From: Kitasatospora sp. GAS204B | Lineage (GTDB): Bacteria > Actinomycetota > Actinomycetes > Streptomycetales > Streptomycetaceae | Direction: 5' to 3' | NCBI RefSeq assembly: GCF_029892155.1 | Contig: NZ_JARZAG010000028.1 | Location: 1 to 64,000 of the forward strand | DNA: 64,000 nt | In this document: one piece after another, positions 1 to 8,093 of the stretch | Layout of the letters: every line of letters begins with the position of its first letter | Position numbering within the stretch: the first letter of the stretch is position 1 | Notes under the pieces: model-generated | Databases searched by the model: none | Told to the model about the DNA's origin: nothing | The model's input: the letters and a program-made list of their open reading frames with translations, nothing else | Program-made: the position numbers and the translations under genes

Positions 1-152
1 CGCTCGGGGCGGGCGGCGGGGCCGCCGGGCCCCGGGGCCCTGGGGGGAGGCTAGGGTCTCCGCCCGCCGCGGTAACACCCCGCGGGGGGGGGCGGGGGGG
101 GGGGGGGCCGCCCCCCCGGGGGGGGGGGCCCGACCCTCGTTGCCACGCCTGC
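1..152. other. GC homopolymer tract, no gene seen
   Basis: This left edge is almost pure G and C. Between about 83 and 130 it contains several G runs and one C run of seven to twelve bases. I see no convincing coding frame or ribosome binding site. It lies just beyond the stop codon of the leftward sulfurtransferase gene. The homopolymer runs look like a sequencing or contig-end artefact, but a genuine G-quadruplex-capable tract cannot be excluded from sequence alone. Confidence 0.6.
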
Positions 153-1091
153 TCAGCCCCGCTCGGCGCCGGTCGCCACCGGCCGCCGCGGGTCGTTCGA
201 CCACTCGCTCCACGAGCCCGGGTAGAGCGCCACCTGATGCCCCGCCACCGCGAGCGCCAGTGCCTGGTGCGCCGCCGTCACGCCCGAGCCGCAGTAGACG
301 CCGACCCGCTGCCCCGCCACGCCCAGCGAGCGGAACCGCTCCGCCAGTTGCTGGGCCGGCTTGAAGCGGCCGTCCTCGGCGTTGTTCTCGAAGGTGGGCG
401 CGCTGACCGCGCCGGGGATGTGACCGGCCTTCGGGTCCAGCGGCTCGACCTCGCCGCGGTAGCGCTCCACCGCCCGGGCGTCCAGCAGCAGGCCGCTGCG
501 GGCCAGTTCGGCGGCCTGATCGCCGTCCAGCGTCGGCAGCCCGCCGGGGACCGGGGTGAAGTCGCCCTCGGCCGGCGCGGGCACCTCGGTGGTCTGCGCC
601 GCTGCGGCCGCGCGCCAGGCGGCGATGCCGCCGTCCAGCACCCGGACATCCGGGTGGCCGGCCCAGCGCAGCACCCACCAGGCACGGGCGGCCGCGGTGG
701 CCGGGCCGGCGTCGTAGACCACCACGGCGCGGTCGCCGCGCACTCCGGCCCGGCGCAGCGCCGCGCCGAGTGCCGCCGGGTCCGGCAGCGGGTGGCGGCC
801 GCCGTGGGCGCCGGCCGGCGGTGCGGCCAACTCGCGGTCCAGGTCGACGAAGACCGCGCCGGGCAGGTGCCCCCGCGCGTACTCCGCGGCGCCGATCGAG
901 CCGCCCGCGCCGCCCGATCCGCCCGAACCGCCCTGGCCTGCGGTGGATGCCGTGAGCTGCCAGCGGATGTCCAGCAGCACCGGCGGCCGCTCCCCGGCCA
1001 GCGCCTTCGCCAACTCCTCGACGGTGATCAGCGGTGAGACCGTGCCGGGGTCCAACTCGGAGGTGTTCTCCAGATCGTCCATGGACGCCAT
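153..1091 (-). CDS. Two-domain rhodanese-type sulfurtransferase
   Basis: This 312-residue protein has the length and two-domain layout of thiosulfate/3-mercaptopyruvate sulfurtransferases, which move sulfane sulfur onto cyanide or thiol acceptors through a cysteine persulfide. The N-terminal, inactive rhodanese domain covers roughly residues 20-160, including DIRWQL and VVVYDAGP. The C-terminal domain holds the active loop CGSGVT at Cys267. The CGSGVT loop resembles the mercaptopyruvate type (CGxGVT) more than classical rhodanese (CRKGVT), but the substrate is unproven. A Gly/Ser-rich insertion sits near residues 50-65. It is monocistronic here, with a VOC gene diverging from it on the right. 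Confidence 0.85.
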   Translation of the reverse strand: MASMDDLENTSELDPGTVSPLITVEELAKALAGERPPVLLDIRWQLTASTAGQGGSGGSGGAGGSIGAAEYARGHLPGAVFVDLDRELAAPPAGAHGGRHPLPDPAALGAALRRAGVRGDRAVVVYDAGPATAAARAWWVLRWAGHPDVRVLDGGIAAWRAAAAAQTTEVPAPAEGDFTPVPGGLPTLDGDQAAELARSGLLLDARAVERYRGEVEPLDPKAGHIPGAVSAPTFENNAEDGRFKPAQQLAERFRSLGVAGQRVGVYCGSGVTAAHQALALAVAGHQVALYPGSWSEWSNDPRRPVATGAERG

Positions 1092-1269
1092 TGTGGTGCC
1101 TGAGCTGCCTCACTCACTCCGATGGCGGTCGCCAAGTGGCGCGCTGCGGTCCTTTGTGCGCTCTTTGCCATGATTTCCGCGCGGGCGCCCGGTCTGCCGC
1201 CCGCACAGGTGGCACCATCTGCCTGGGGCCCGAGCCGCCGGGCCGGGCGCCCGCGCGAGGAGGTCTGGG

Positions 1270-2046
1270 ATGACGGCGGTGAAGGTCAAAGTGGCTCACG
1301 GCACGCCCTGCTGGGTAAGCCTGCTGGTCAATGATCTGGAGCGGGCCAAGACGTTCTACGGTGCGCTGCTGGGGTGGAGCTTCACCCCCGGCCCCACCGA
1401 ACTGGGCGCCTATGTGCGGGCCAGCCTGCAGGGGGCCAAGGTGGCCGGGATCGGGCTGGCGCCCCGGCAGCCGGCCCTGCCCACCGAGTGGACCACCTAC
1501 TTCGCCGTGGACAACGCCGACGAGGTCTCGGCCCGGGTGCGCGAGTGCGGCGGCACCGTGGCGGTGGGCCCGCTGCAGTCCGAGGCGGCCGGTCGGCTGG
1601 CGGTGGCGGCCGACCTGTCCGGCGCCTTCTTCGGCCTGTGGGAGGGGCAGGACCACCTCGGCTGGGAGGTGGTCGGGGAACCCGGCGCGCCGGTCTGGAG
1701 CGAACTGGTCACCAATGACGAGCCGTTGGCCGCTGCCTTCTACGGCTCGGTGCTGGGACGCTCGGTGGTCGAGGCGGACCCTTCGGCGGTGGCCCGCGGC
1801 GAGGAGGACGCCACCCTGCGGGTGGAGGGGCACCGGGTCGCCGGGCTCAAGCAGACCACCGACCTGCGGGACGGCCCGCCGCGCTGGCGGATCTACTTCG
1901 CCGTCGCCGACGTGGATCTGACGGTCCGCCAGTGCCTGGCGCTGGGCGGCGCGCTGCTGGTGCAGGCGCACGACACGCCGTACGGCCGGGTGGCCAGGCT
2001 CGCCGACCCGGAGGGCGGGCGGTTCTCGGTGGTCAAGCTGCCCTAG
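1270..2046 (+). CDS. VOC family protein with two glyoxalase-like domains
   Basis: The 258-residue product carries two tandem vicinal-oxygen-chelate domains, each opening with the typical pattern: VSLLVNDLERAKTFYGALLG near the N-terminus, and SELVTNDEPLAAAFYGSVLG near residue 142. This architecture is common in streptomycete proteins annotated as glyoxalase/bleomycin-resistance-like, but no substrate can be inferred. The ATG is preceded by GAGGAGG at good spacing, which supports this start. It converges on thymidine kinase with only about 30 bases between the stop codons. It could equally be a hydroxylase-like or antibiotic-binding protein; only the fold is supported. Confidence 0.85.
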   Translation: MTAVKVKVAHGTPCWVSLLVNDLERAKTFYGALLGWSFTPGPTELGAYVRASLQGAKVAGIGLAPRQPALPTEWTTYFAVDNADEVSARVRECGGTVAVGPLQSEAAGRLAVAADLSGAFFGLWEGQDHLGWEVVGEPGAPVWSELVTNDEPLAAAFYGSVLGRSVVEADPSAVARGEEDATLRVEGHRVAGLKQTTDLRDGPPRWRIYFAVADVDLTVRQCLALGGALLVQAHDTPYGRVARLADPEGGRFSVVKLP

Positions 2047-2076
2047 CGGGCCCCGACTGCCGGGCGGTCCAGGGCG

Positions 2077-2727
2077 TCAGGAGCGCTCGAACGGCAGCAC
2101 GTCCGGCGAGAGGGTGGCCGCCCGGGCGGTCGCGGCGGTGAGCCGGCGGCGGTGGTGACGGCGGCAGAGCACCTCGTAGCCGACCTCGTCCTCGCTGACC
2201 GTGACGTCGCCGACCACCACCTGCGGCCCCTCGACCACCATCACCCCGCCGACCGTGCGCGCGTTGTGGGTGGCCCTGGCGCCGCACCAGCAGAGCGCCT
2301 GGACCTGCAGGATCTCCACCCGGTCGGCCAGCTCGATCAGCCGTTGCGAGCCGGGGAAGAGCCGGGTGCGGAAGTCGGTGGTGATGCCGAAGGTGAAGAC
2401 GTCGATGCCCAGCTCGTCCACCACCCGGGCCAACTGGTCGACCTGCTCGGCGGCGTAGAAGTTGGCCTCGTCGCAGATCAGGTAGTCGACCTTGCCGCCG
2501 GCCGAGAGCAACTGCACCACGTAGAGCTGGAAGTCGAAGCCCTCGGTCACCTCGACCGCCTCGGCGCGCAGGCCCAGCCGGCTGGAGATGGTGGAGGCGC
2601 CGGCCCGGTCGTGCCGGGCGAAGATGATCCCCTGCCGGCCGCGAGCGGCGTGGTTGTGGTTCATCTGCAACGCCAGGGTGGACTTGCCGCAGTCCATCGT
2701 GCCGGAGAAGAACACCAGATCAGCCAT
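2077..2727 (-). CDS. tdk: Thymidine kinase (type II)
   Basis: This 216-residue protein phosphorylates thymidine to dTMP in pyrimidine salvage. The P-loop GTMDCGKST spans residues 9-17, the DEANFY motif lies near residue 89, and C-terminal Cys pairs (CWCGA and CRRHH) match the zinc-binding lasso of type II enzymes. Length is typical for the family. No strong ribosome binding site precedes the ATG; the nearest purine-rich stretch is about 14 bases upstream. It sits downstream of the phosphodiesterase gene on the same strand, separated by a short tandem repeat. Confidence 0.93.
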   Translation of the reverse strand: MADLVFFSGTMDCGKSTLALQMNHNHAARGRQGIIFARHDRAGASTISSRLGLRAEAVEVTEGFDFQLYVVQLLSAGGKVDYLICDEANFYAAEQVDQLARVVDELGIDVFTFGITTDFRTRLFPGSQRLIELADRVEILQVQALCWCGARATHNARTVGGVMVVEGPQVVVGDVTVSEDEVGYEVLCRRHHRRRLTAATARAATLSPDVLPFERS

Positions 2728-2790
2728 GGGTGAAGCGTGGGCCTTTCGTGAGCCGAGTGGTCAGCCGAGCGGTCCTCGGCCCGGCGGTCG

Positions 2791-2850
2791 TCAGGTGCGC
2801 CGTTGTCAGGTGCGCCGTTGTCAGGTGCGCGGTCGTCAGGTGCGGACCTC
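2791..2850. repeat. Four-copy 15-bp tandem repeat at a gene end
   Basis: TCAGGTGCG recurs at 2791, 2806, 2821 and 2836, one copy every 15 bases, with short variable fillers (CCGTTG or GGTCG). Each copy contains TCA, which is TGA on the minus strand. The phosphodiesterase stop codon is the copy at 2836, and the other three lie downstream in the same frame. Confidence 0.85.
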
Positions 2851-4026
2851 GAGCAGCGGGACCAGCTGTTCGACCGGCGTCATCGAGCCGTGCAGCCCGA
2901 CCATCGCGGACTCGCCCGGCTCGCTGCGCGAGGCGATCACCGCGACGTCGTCCCGGGCGGCGGCGACCACGTCGCCGATCCGGTGGTAGACCCGGTCGTC
3001 GACGGTCGGACCGAACCAGCCGGCCGCGATCGCCTGGTCCCTGGTGGCCACCCACATCCGGTCGCCGAGCACCTCGCTCCACACCGTGTGCACGTCGGCG
3101 GCCGCGCCCGGCACCGCGTAGACGTGGCGGGCCCGGGCCTCGCCGCCGAGCAGGGCCACGCCCGCGCTCAGCTCCCAGTCGTCGTCAAAGTCGATCCGGT
3201 CCTCGGGCGCGATGTCGATCATGCCGTGGTCGGCCGTGACGTACAGCGCCGAGCGGGCCGGCAACTGCTCGGCCAGCCGCTGGGCGAGGCGGTCGACGGT
3301 GTTCAGCATCATCCGCCACTCGTCCGAATCCACCCCGTAGCGGTGGCCCATCCCGTCCAGCTCGCTGACGTACGTGTAGACCAACGCGCGGTCGGTGGCG
3401 GCCAGCTGACGGGCCGCCAGGTCCATCCGCTCCTCGCCGGTGGTGCGGCCGAGGAACTCCCCGCCGGAGAGCGCGACCCGGGTCAGCGGGGTCTGCGCGA
3501 AGAGCGGCGAGGAGACCTGGCTGGCCGCGACACCCGCGGCATGCACCCGCTCGAAGACGGTGGGGTAGGGCTGCCAGCTGTGCGGGTCGACCGGCGGCTG
3601 CCAGCGCAGCTGGTTCATCAGCACGTTGCGCCCGGGGATCGCCACCGAGTAGCCGGCCAGGCCGTGCAGGCCGGGCGGCAGCCCGGTGCCCACCGAGGCC
3701 AGCGAGGTCGCGGTGGTGGCCGGGAACCCGGCCGTCAGCGGGCGCCCGGAACCGCCGAGCGAGCCGCCCAGCAGCGAGTTCAGGAACGGGGCGTACTCGG
3801 GGTGACGGCGGATCAGCTCCCAGCCCAGGCCGTCCACCAGGAAGACGCAGACCCGGTCGGCCGGGGCGATCGGCAGCGTGCTGCGGAAGCCGGGCACGCC
3901 CATCCCCGCCGCCACCGAGGGCAGCAGGTCGCTGAGCGAGCCGCTGCCGTATCCGGGAGCGGGGGCCTGGGCCGGGTCGAGCAGTTGGAAGTCGTCGTGA
4001 CCGTGCGGTGCGAGGGGCGACATCAT
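2836..4026 (-). CDS. Type I phosphodiesterase / nucleotide pyrophosphatase family protein
   Basis: A metal-dependent phosphohydrolase of the alkaline phosphatase superfamily, about 396 residues. Visible landmarks are the first metal site FLVDGLGWELI, the nucleophile region FPATTATSLAS followed by GLHGLAGY, the SELDGMGHRYG segment supplying Asp and His ligands, and TADHGMID. The start used is the first ATG of an ATGATG pair just after the DUF5998 stop. The open frame extends much further upstream but overlaps the DUF5998 gene. The 8-base gap suggests one transcript with DUF5998. The physiological substrate is unknown. Its stop codon lies inside a tandem repeat. Confidence 0.85.
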   Translation of the reverse strand: MMSPLAPHGHDDFQLLDPAQAPAPGYGSGSLSDLLPSVAAGMGVPGFRSTLPIAPADRVCVFLVDGLGWELIRRHPEYAPFLNSLLGGSLGGSGRPLTAGFPATTATSLASVGTGLPPGLHGLAGYSVAIPGRNVLMNQLRWQPPVDPHSWQPYPTVFERVHAAGVAASQVSSPLFAQTPLTRVALSGGEFLGRTTGEERMDLAARQLAATDRALVYTYVSELDGMGHRYGVDSDEWRMMLNTVDRLAQRLAEQLPARSALYVTADHGMIDIAPEDRIDFDDDWELSAGVALLGGEARARHVYAVPGAAADVHTVWSEVLGDRMWVATRDQAIAAGWFGPTVDDRVYHRIGDVVAAARDDVAVIASRSEPGESAMVGLHGSMTPVEQLVPLLEVRT

Positions 4027-4034
4027 CAGGGCTC

Positions 4035-4622
4035 TCAGGCCCTGCTGATGGTGGCCTCGGACAGCGCCCGGGCGAAGATCAGTGCCTGGGCCACCGTCTC
4101 GGGGCCGTCGCCGGCCTCGCTGACCCGCAACGACAGGTCGTCGGCGGTGGCGGAGCCGGTGTAGCCGTGGTCCGCCTCGCAGTTCGGGTCGGAGCAGCCG
4201 GCCGGCTCCAGGTCGATCCGCTGCACCGCGCCCCAGCCGATGGTCAGCACCACCTCGCGCGGCAGCCGGCCAGGGGTGTAGGTCTCCGGATTGGCGACCA
4301 TCCGGCTCAGCACCACCGAGCCGATCCGGTCCAGCCGCACGCTCTCGGTGGAGGTGGTCGCGTACGGCACCGGGCTGGTGGCGTCGGCGGTCTGCTCGTC
4401 GGTGTGGCTGACCACGAACCGGGTGGCCGTCAGCACCAGGACGGTGACATGCCGCCGGACCTCGTTGGCGTCGAAGGTGGTCTCCTGGTGGACCAGGTAG
4501 GAGGTGATCGGCTCGGGGCCCACCGCGGACTCCACGGCCTCGGACACCAGCGCGGGGTAGTAGCCGCTGCGCTCGATCGCCGAGCGCAGATCCTGCGTGG
4601 TGGTGGTACCGGTCTTCGCCAT
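4035..4622 (-). CDS. DUF5998 family conserved actinobacterial protein
   Basis: A 195-residue soluble protein that I recognise as the DUF5998 type, conserved in actinobacteria and habitually next to this phosphodiesterase. It contains a CSDPNCEADHGYTG segment with two cysteines and a histidine that could bind metal, but no known catalytic motif. A GGAG precedes the ATG closely. It is the first gene of a two-gene leftward unit with the phosphodiesterase. Function is not known, and the family name is recalled from memory rather than searched. Confidence 0.8.
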   Translation of the reverse strand: MAKTGTTTTQDLRSAIERSGYYPALVSEAVESAVGPEPITSYLVHQETTFDANEVRRHVTVLVLTATRFVVSHTDEQTADATSPVPYATTSTESVRLDRIGSVVLSRMVANPETYTPGRLPREVVLTIGWGAVQRIDLEPAGCSDPNCEADHGYTGSATADDLSLRVSEAGDGPETVAQALIFARALSEATISRA

Positions 4623-4725
4623 AACTCCATCCTGGCATGTCCCACCGACCCGGCGGGCTGGACTGCGCCGTCCGTCCGCGCGAACCGGAGGACCGGTCCT
4701 GGCGCGCGGGCGTAACCCAGGAAGG

Positions 4726-7569
4726 CTACAGGGTGCTCATGGCGCGCGGGCCCAGATCGCTGCGGACCGGCAGCGGCGCGAGCCGTACCTGGGCGGCCAG
4801 CACCGACAGCCCGTGCGGGGCGACCACCACCGGTTCGAGGTCCACCGCGGCCACCTCCGGCAGGTCGTCGACGAGTTGGGAGACCCGCAGCAGCAGTTCC
4901 TCCAACGCGCCGGTGTCCACCGGGTCGGCGCCGCGCCAGCCGAACAGCAGCGGGGCCGCCCGCACCTCGCGGACCAGCGCGGCCACCTCCAGGTCGGTGG
5001 CCGGGATCAGCCGGTGCGCCACGTCGCCGAGCAGCTCGGCCGGGGCGCCGGCCAGCCCGAAGGTGAGGATCGCGCCGGCCGCCGGGTCCACGCTCGCGCC
5101 GATCACCGTGTCCACCCCGCGCGCGGCCATCTTCTGCACCACCAACCCGGCCCGCTGCGCGCCGCCGAGCAGCGCGGCCGCCTCGCGGTGCGCCCGGCGC
5201 AGCCCCTCCTCGTCGACCAGGTCCAGCCGGACGCTGCCCAGGTCGGGCCGGTGCCGCAGGTGGGCGGCCGTGGCCTTGAGCGCGACCGGGTAGCCGAACC
5301 GGGCCGCGGCGGCCACCGCCCGCTCCTCGTCGGGCGCGGGCAGCGCGCGGTGGACCTCGATGCCGTAGTGCCCGAGCAGCTCGGCGACCTGCTCCTCGGG
5401 AAGCCCGAACCGGGCGCCGCCGGGCTGGGTACGGGCCGCCTGGGCGGTGCGGGAGTCCAGGGCCAGCTCGACCAGGCGACGGGCGGCCCCCTCGTCGATC
5501 CGGTCGAGCTCGGGCACCCGGGCCGTCTGCTCGGCGCTCTCGGCGGTGCGCCGCCACTCGCCGTAGCGCACGGCGTGCGCCAGCGCGCGCACGGCGCGTT
5601 CGGGGGCCGGGTAGGCCGGGACCGGGTACTCACCCGCGCTCAGCACGGCCGGCAGGTCGGTGAGCGCGAGGTGGGTGAGCAGCAGCGGCTTGCCCAGCTG
5701 CCGGGCCATCGCCCCCGCGGCCAGCAGACCCTCGCCGATCGCCGGGTCGGTGGCGGGCAGCGCCGGTTCCTCACCGATCGCGATGCTCTGGGTGGTCAGC
5801 GGCGGGATGGCGACCGCGATCACCGCGTCCACGGCGCTGTCGCGCAGCGCGGTCTCCAGCGCCACCCGGAAGTGCTCGCCGGTGGCGGCCGTGGTCAGGT
5901 CCACCGGGGTGCCGGGGCGCAGGCCCGCGCTCAGGCAGGCGTCGTGGGTGAGCAGGCCGAGCGAGTCGGAATTGCCCACCACCGCCACCCGGTCGCCGGC
6001 CGGCAGCGGCTGGTCGGCCAGCAGCTCGCCGGTGTCGAAGAGATCGGTGATGGTCTCCACCCGGACCACCCCGGCCTGCTGGAAGAGCGCGTCCACGGTG
6101 GCGTCGCGCAGGCCGCCCGCGGTCGGCGGCACCGCGTGCCCGGGCGGCAGGCTGCCGGTGTGCCGGGCCCCCTTGACCACCACGATCGGCTTGGCCAGCG
6201 CGAGCCGGCGCGCGATCCGGGTGAACTTGCGCGGGTTGCCGAAGGACTCCAGGTAGAGCAGCACCACGTCGGTGGCCTCGTCCTCCTCCCAGTACTGCAG
6301 CAGGTCGTTGCCGGAGACGTCGGCCCGGTTGCCCACCGAGGCGAAGGAGGAGACGCCGAGCCCGCGCCGGTGCGCCGCCTCCAGCAGCGCCACCCCGATC
6401 GCGCCGGACTGGCAGAAGATCCCGAACCGCCCGGCCGCCGGCAGCACCGGGGCGAGCGAGGCGTTGAGCGGGTGCTCGGGGTCGGTGCTCAGCAGGCCGA
6501 AGGCGTTCGGGCCGATCACCCGCATGCCGGCCGCCCGGGCCTGGCGGACCAGCGCACGCTGCCGCTCGCGGCCGGCCGCACCGGTCTCGGCGTAGCCGGC
6601 GGTCACCACCACCAGGCCGCGCACGCCCTGCGCACCGCAGTCGGCGACCACCGCGGGCACCGCCTCGACCGGGACGGCGAGCACCGCCAGATCCACCGGC
6701 CCCGGGATCTCCAGCACCGAGCGGTGCAGCGGCACGCCCTCCAGCTCGGCGCCGGGCGCGGCGGCGCTGTTCACCGCGTACAGCGGACCGGTGAAGCCGC
6801 CGCGCAACGCCCGCAGCAGCGCCCGCCCGGCCGAGTTCTCGGTCCGGGACACCCCGATCACCGCCACCGAACGGGGACTCAGCAGCCGCTGCACCGAGCG
6901 GGCTTCGGCGCGGTGCTCGCGGGCCCGCATCACCGCGAGCGAGGCGGCGGTGGGCTCCAGCTCGAACTCCAGGTGCACCACGCCGTCGGCGAAGCTGCGC
7001 TTCTGGGTGTACCCGGCGTCGGTGAAGACCTTGGTCATCTTCCGGTTCTCGGGCAGCACCTCGGCGACGAAGCGACGGATCCCGCGCTCCTGGGCGACCG
7101 CCGCGATGTGTTCGAGCAGCGCCGAGGCCACCCCGCGGCCCTGGTGGGCGTCCTGCACCAGGAACGCCACCTCGGCGTCCGTGCCCTGCTCGCTGGGGCG
7201 GCCCTGCTCGTCGATCCGGTCGTAGCGGACGGTGGCGATGAAGCGGTCACGGACGACCACGGCCAGCGCCACCCGGTCGACGAAGTCGTGGTGGGTGAAG
7301 CGCCGGACGTCCTTGTCGGAGAGCCGGGGGTAAGGGGCGAAGAAGCGGAAGTACTTCGACTGGTCGGAGACCTGGGCGTAGAACTCCACCAGGCGCTCGG
7401 CGTCGGCCGGCACGATCGGACGGATCCGGGCGGTGCCGCCGTCGCGCAGCAGGATGTCGGCCTCCCAGTGCTGGGGGTAGCCGGGGCCCTCGGCCGGCGC
7501 GGTTGCCGCAGTCGGCGCGGTCGGCCCGGCCGGCGCGGTCGGACGGGCTTGGGCCCGGGGGTCGTCCAC
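4726..7569 (-). CDS. PatA-like protein: GNAT acetyltransferase fused to NDP-forming acyl-CoA synthetase
   Basis: This 947-residue fusion has an N-terminal GNAT domain (about residues 35-190, with GRGVASALLEHI as the acetyl-CoA loop), a CoA-binding Rossmann domain opening at SVAVIGVSRTENSAGRALL, succinyl-CoA-ligase-like domains, and a C-terminal ATP-grasp domain. Streptomycete PatA proteins with this order are lysine acetyltransferases that control acyl-CoA synthetases; acting likewise here is inference. The phosphohistidine loop of active ADP-forming synthetases is rearranged (RHTGSLPPGHAVPPT), so synthetase activity is doubtful. Translation starts at GTG. It diverges from ptsH. Confidence 0.88.
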   Translation of the reverse strand: MDDPRAQARPTAPAGPTAPTAATAPAEGPGYPQHWEADILLRDGGTARIRPIVPADAERLVEFYAQVSDQSKYFRFFAPYPRLSDKDVRRFTHHDFVDRVALAVVVRDRFIATVRYDRIDEQGRPSEQGTDAEVAFLVQDAHQGRGVASALLEHIAAVAQERGIRRFVAEVLPENRKMTKVFTDAGYTQKRSFADGVVHLEFELEPTAASLAVMRAREHRAEARSVQRLLSPRSVAVIGVSRTENSAGRALLRALRGGFTGPLYAVNSAAAPGAELEGVPLHRSVLEIPGPVDLAVLAVPVEAVPAVVADCGAQGVRGLVVVTAGYAETGAAGRERQRALVRQARAAGMRVIGPNAFGLLSTDPEHPLNASLAPVLPAAGRFGIFCQSGAIGVALLEAAHRRGLGVSSFASVGNRADVSGNDLLQYWEEDEATDVVLLYLESFGNPRKFTRIARRLALAKPIVVVKGARHTGSLPPGHAVPPTAGGLRDATVDALFQQAGVVRVETITDLFDTGELLADQPLPAGDRVAVVGNSDSLGLLTHDACLSAGLRPGTPVDLTTAATGEHFRVALETALRDSAVDAVIAVAIPPLTTQSIAIGEEPALPATDPAIGEGLLAAGAMARQLGKPLLLTHLALTDLPAVLSAGEYPVPAYPAPERAVRALAHAVRYGEWRRTAESAEQTARVPELDRIDEGAARRLVELALDSRTAQAARTQPGGARFGLPEEQVAELLGHYGIEVHRALPAPDEERAVAAAARFGYPVALKATAAHLRHRPDLGSVRLDLVDEEGLRRAHREAAALLGGAQRAGLVVQKMAARGVDTVIGASVDPAAGAILTFGLAGAPAELLGDVAHRLIPATDLEVAALVREVRAAPLLFGWRGADPVDTGALEELLLRVSQLVDDLPEVAAVDLEPVVVAPHGLSVLAAQVRLAPLPVRSDLGPRAMSTL

Positions 7570-7672
7570 ACGGCCAGGCTATCCGTCGGCGGGCCCGATG
7601 GCGCCCGGCGTGCGCGGGCACGGCCGGACCTCACCGCACGGGGCCTCGCCAGTTGCGCGCGGAGCATGCCAG

Positions 7673-7688
7673 AATGGTCTAGACAACA
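7673..7688. promoter_or_regulatory. DasR-responsive element (dre) upstream of ptsH
   Basis: AATGGTCTAGACAACA matches the dre consensus around TGGTCTAGACCA with a perfect TGGTCTAGAC core. It ends 32 bases before the ptsH ATG. In Streptomyces, DasR (GntR family, glucosamine-6-phosphate responsive) is known to repress PTS genes including ptsH, so position and sequence agree. Confidence 0.8.
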
Positions 7689-7720
7689 TGTCGAACAGCA
7701 CCACCTGAAAGGCACGTCTC

Positions 7721-8002
7721 ATGGCTGAGCGCCGCGTCACCATCGGTTGGCCCGAGGGCCTGCACGCCCGTCCCGCCTCCGTCTTCGTGCGGGCGACCGC
7801 CTCCCTCGGCGTGCCGGTCACCATCGCCAAGGCCGCCGGCGGCAACCCGGTCAACGCCGCCTCGATGCTCGGCCTGCTGGCCCTCGGCGCCGAGGGCGGC
7901 GAGGAGGTCGTGCTGGCCTCCGACGCCCCCGAGGCCGACGCCGCGCTGGACCGCCTGGCCACCATGGTCGAGCAGGGCCTGGACGCACTGCCCGAGGCGT
8001 GA
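7721..8002 (+). CDS. ptsH: HPr phosphocarrier protein
   Basis: A 93-residue HPr carries phosphate from PEP via enzyme I to sugar-specific EIIA proteins of the phosphotransferase system. The phosphorylation motif GLHARPAS puts the active histidine at His15, as in all HPr. The region around Ser48 (NAASMLGLLALGA) corresponds to the regulatory serine loop of Firmicutes HPr, although HPr kinase is generally missing in streptomycetes. A GAAAGG precedes the ATG. A dre site lies just upstream and a strong hairpin follows, so it is probably a single-gene transcript repressed by DasR. Confidence 0.95.
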   Translation: MAERRVTIGWPEGLHARPASVFVRATASLGVPVTIAKAAGGNPVNAASMLGLLALGAEGGEEVVLASDAPEADAALDRLATMVEQGLDALPEA

Positions 8003-8028
8003 GGCCCGCCACGGCCCTCCCACTCCGA

Positions 8029-8060
8029 AAGGGCGCCCCGATCGCCGCGGGGCGCCCCTT
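8029..8060 (+). terminator. Hairpin terminator after ptsH
   Basis: GGGCGCCCC (8031-8039) and GGGGCGCCC (8049-8057) form a 9-bp perfect GC stem, extended by A/T pairs with one mismatch, 27 bases after the ptsH stop. There is no U tract, as is usual for such stems in streptomycetes. Confidence 0.75.
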
Positions 8061-8093
8061 CGGCACGCCACGACCCGATGCCACAATCGCCCG

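Noticed and set aside
4597..7728. A 1043-codon plus-strand frame opposite the PatA-like gene
   Set aside because: The translation is His/Arg/Gly-rich without domains, while the minus-strand protein has clear motifs.
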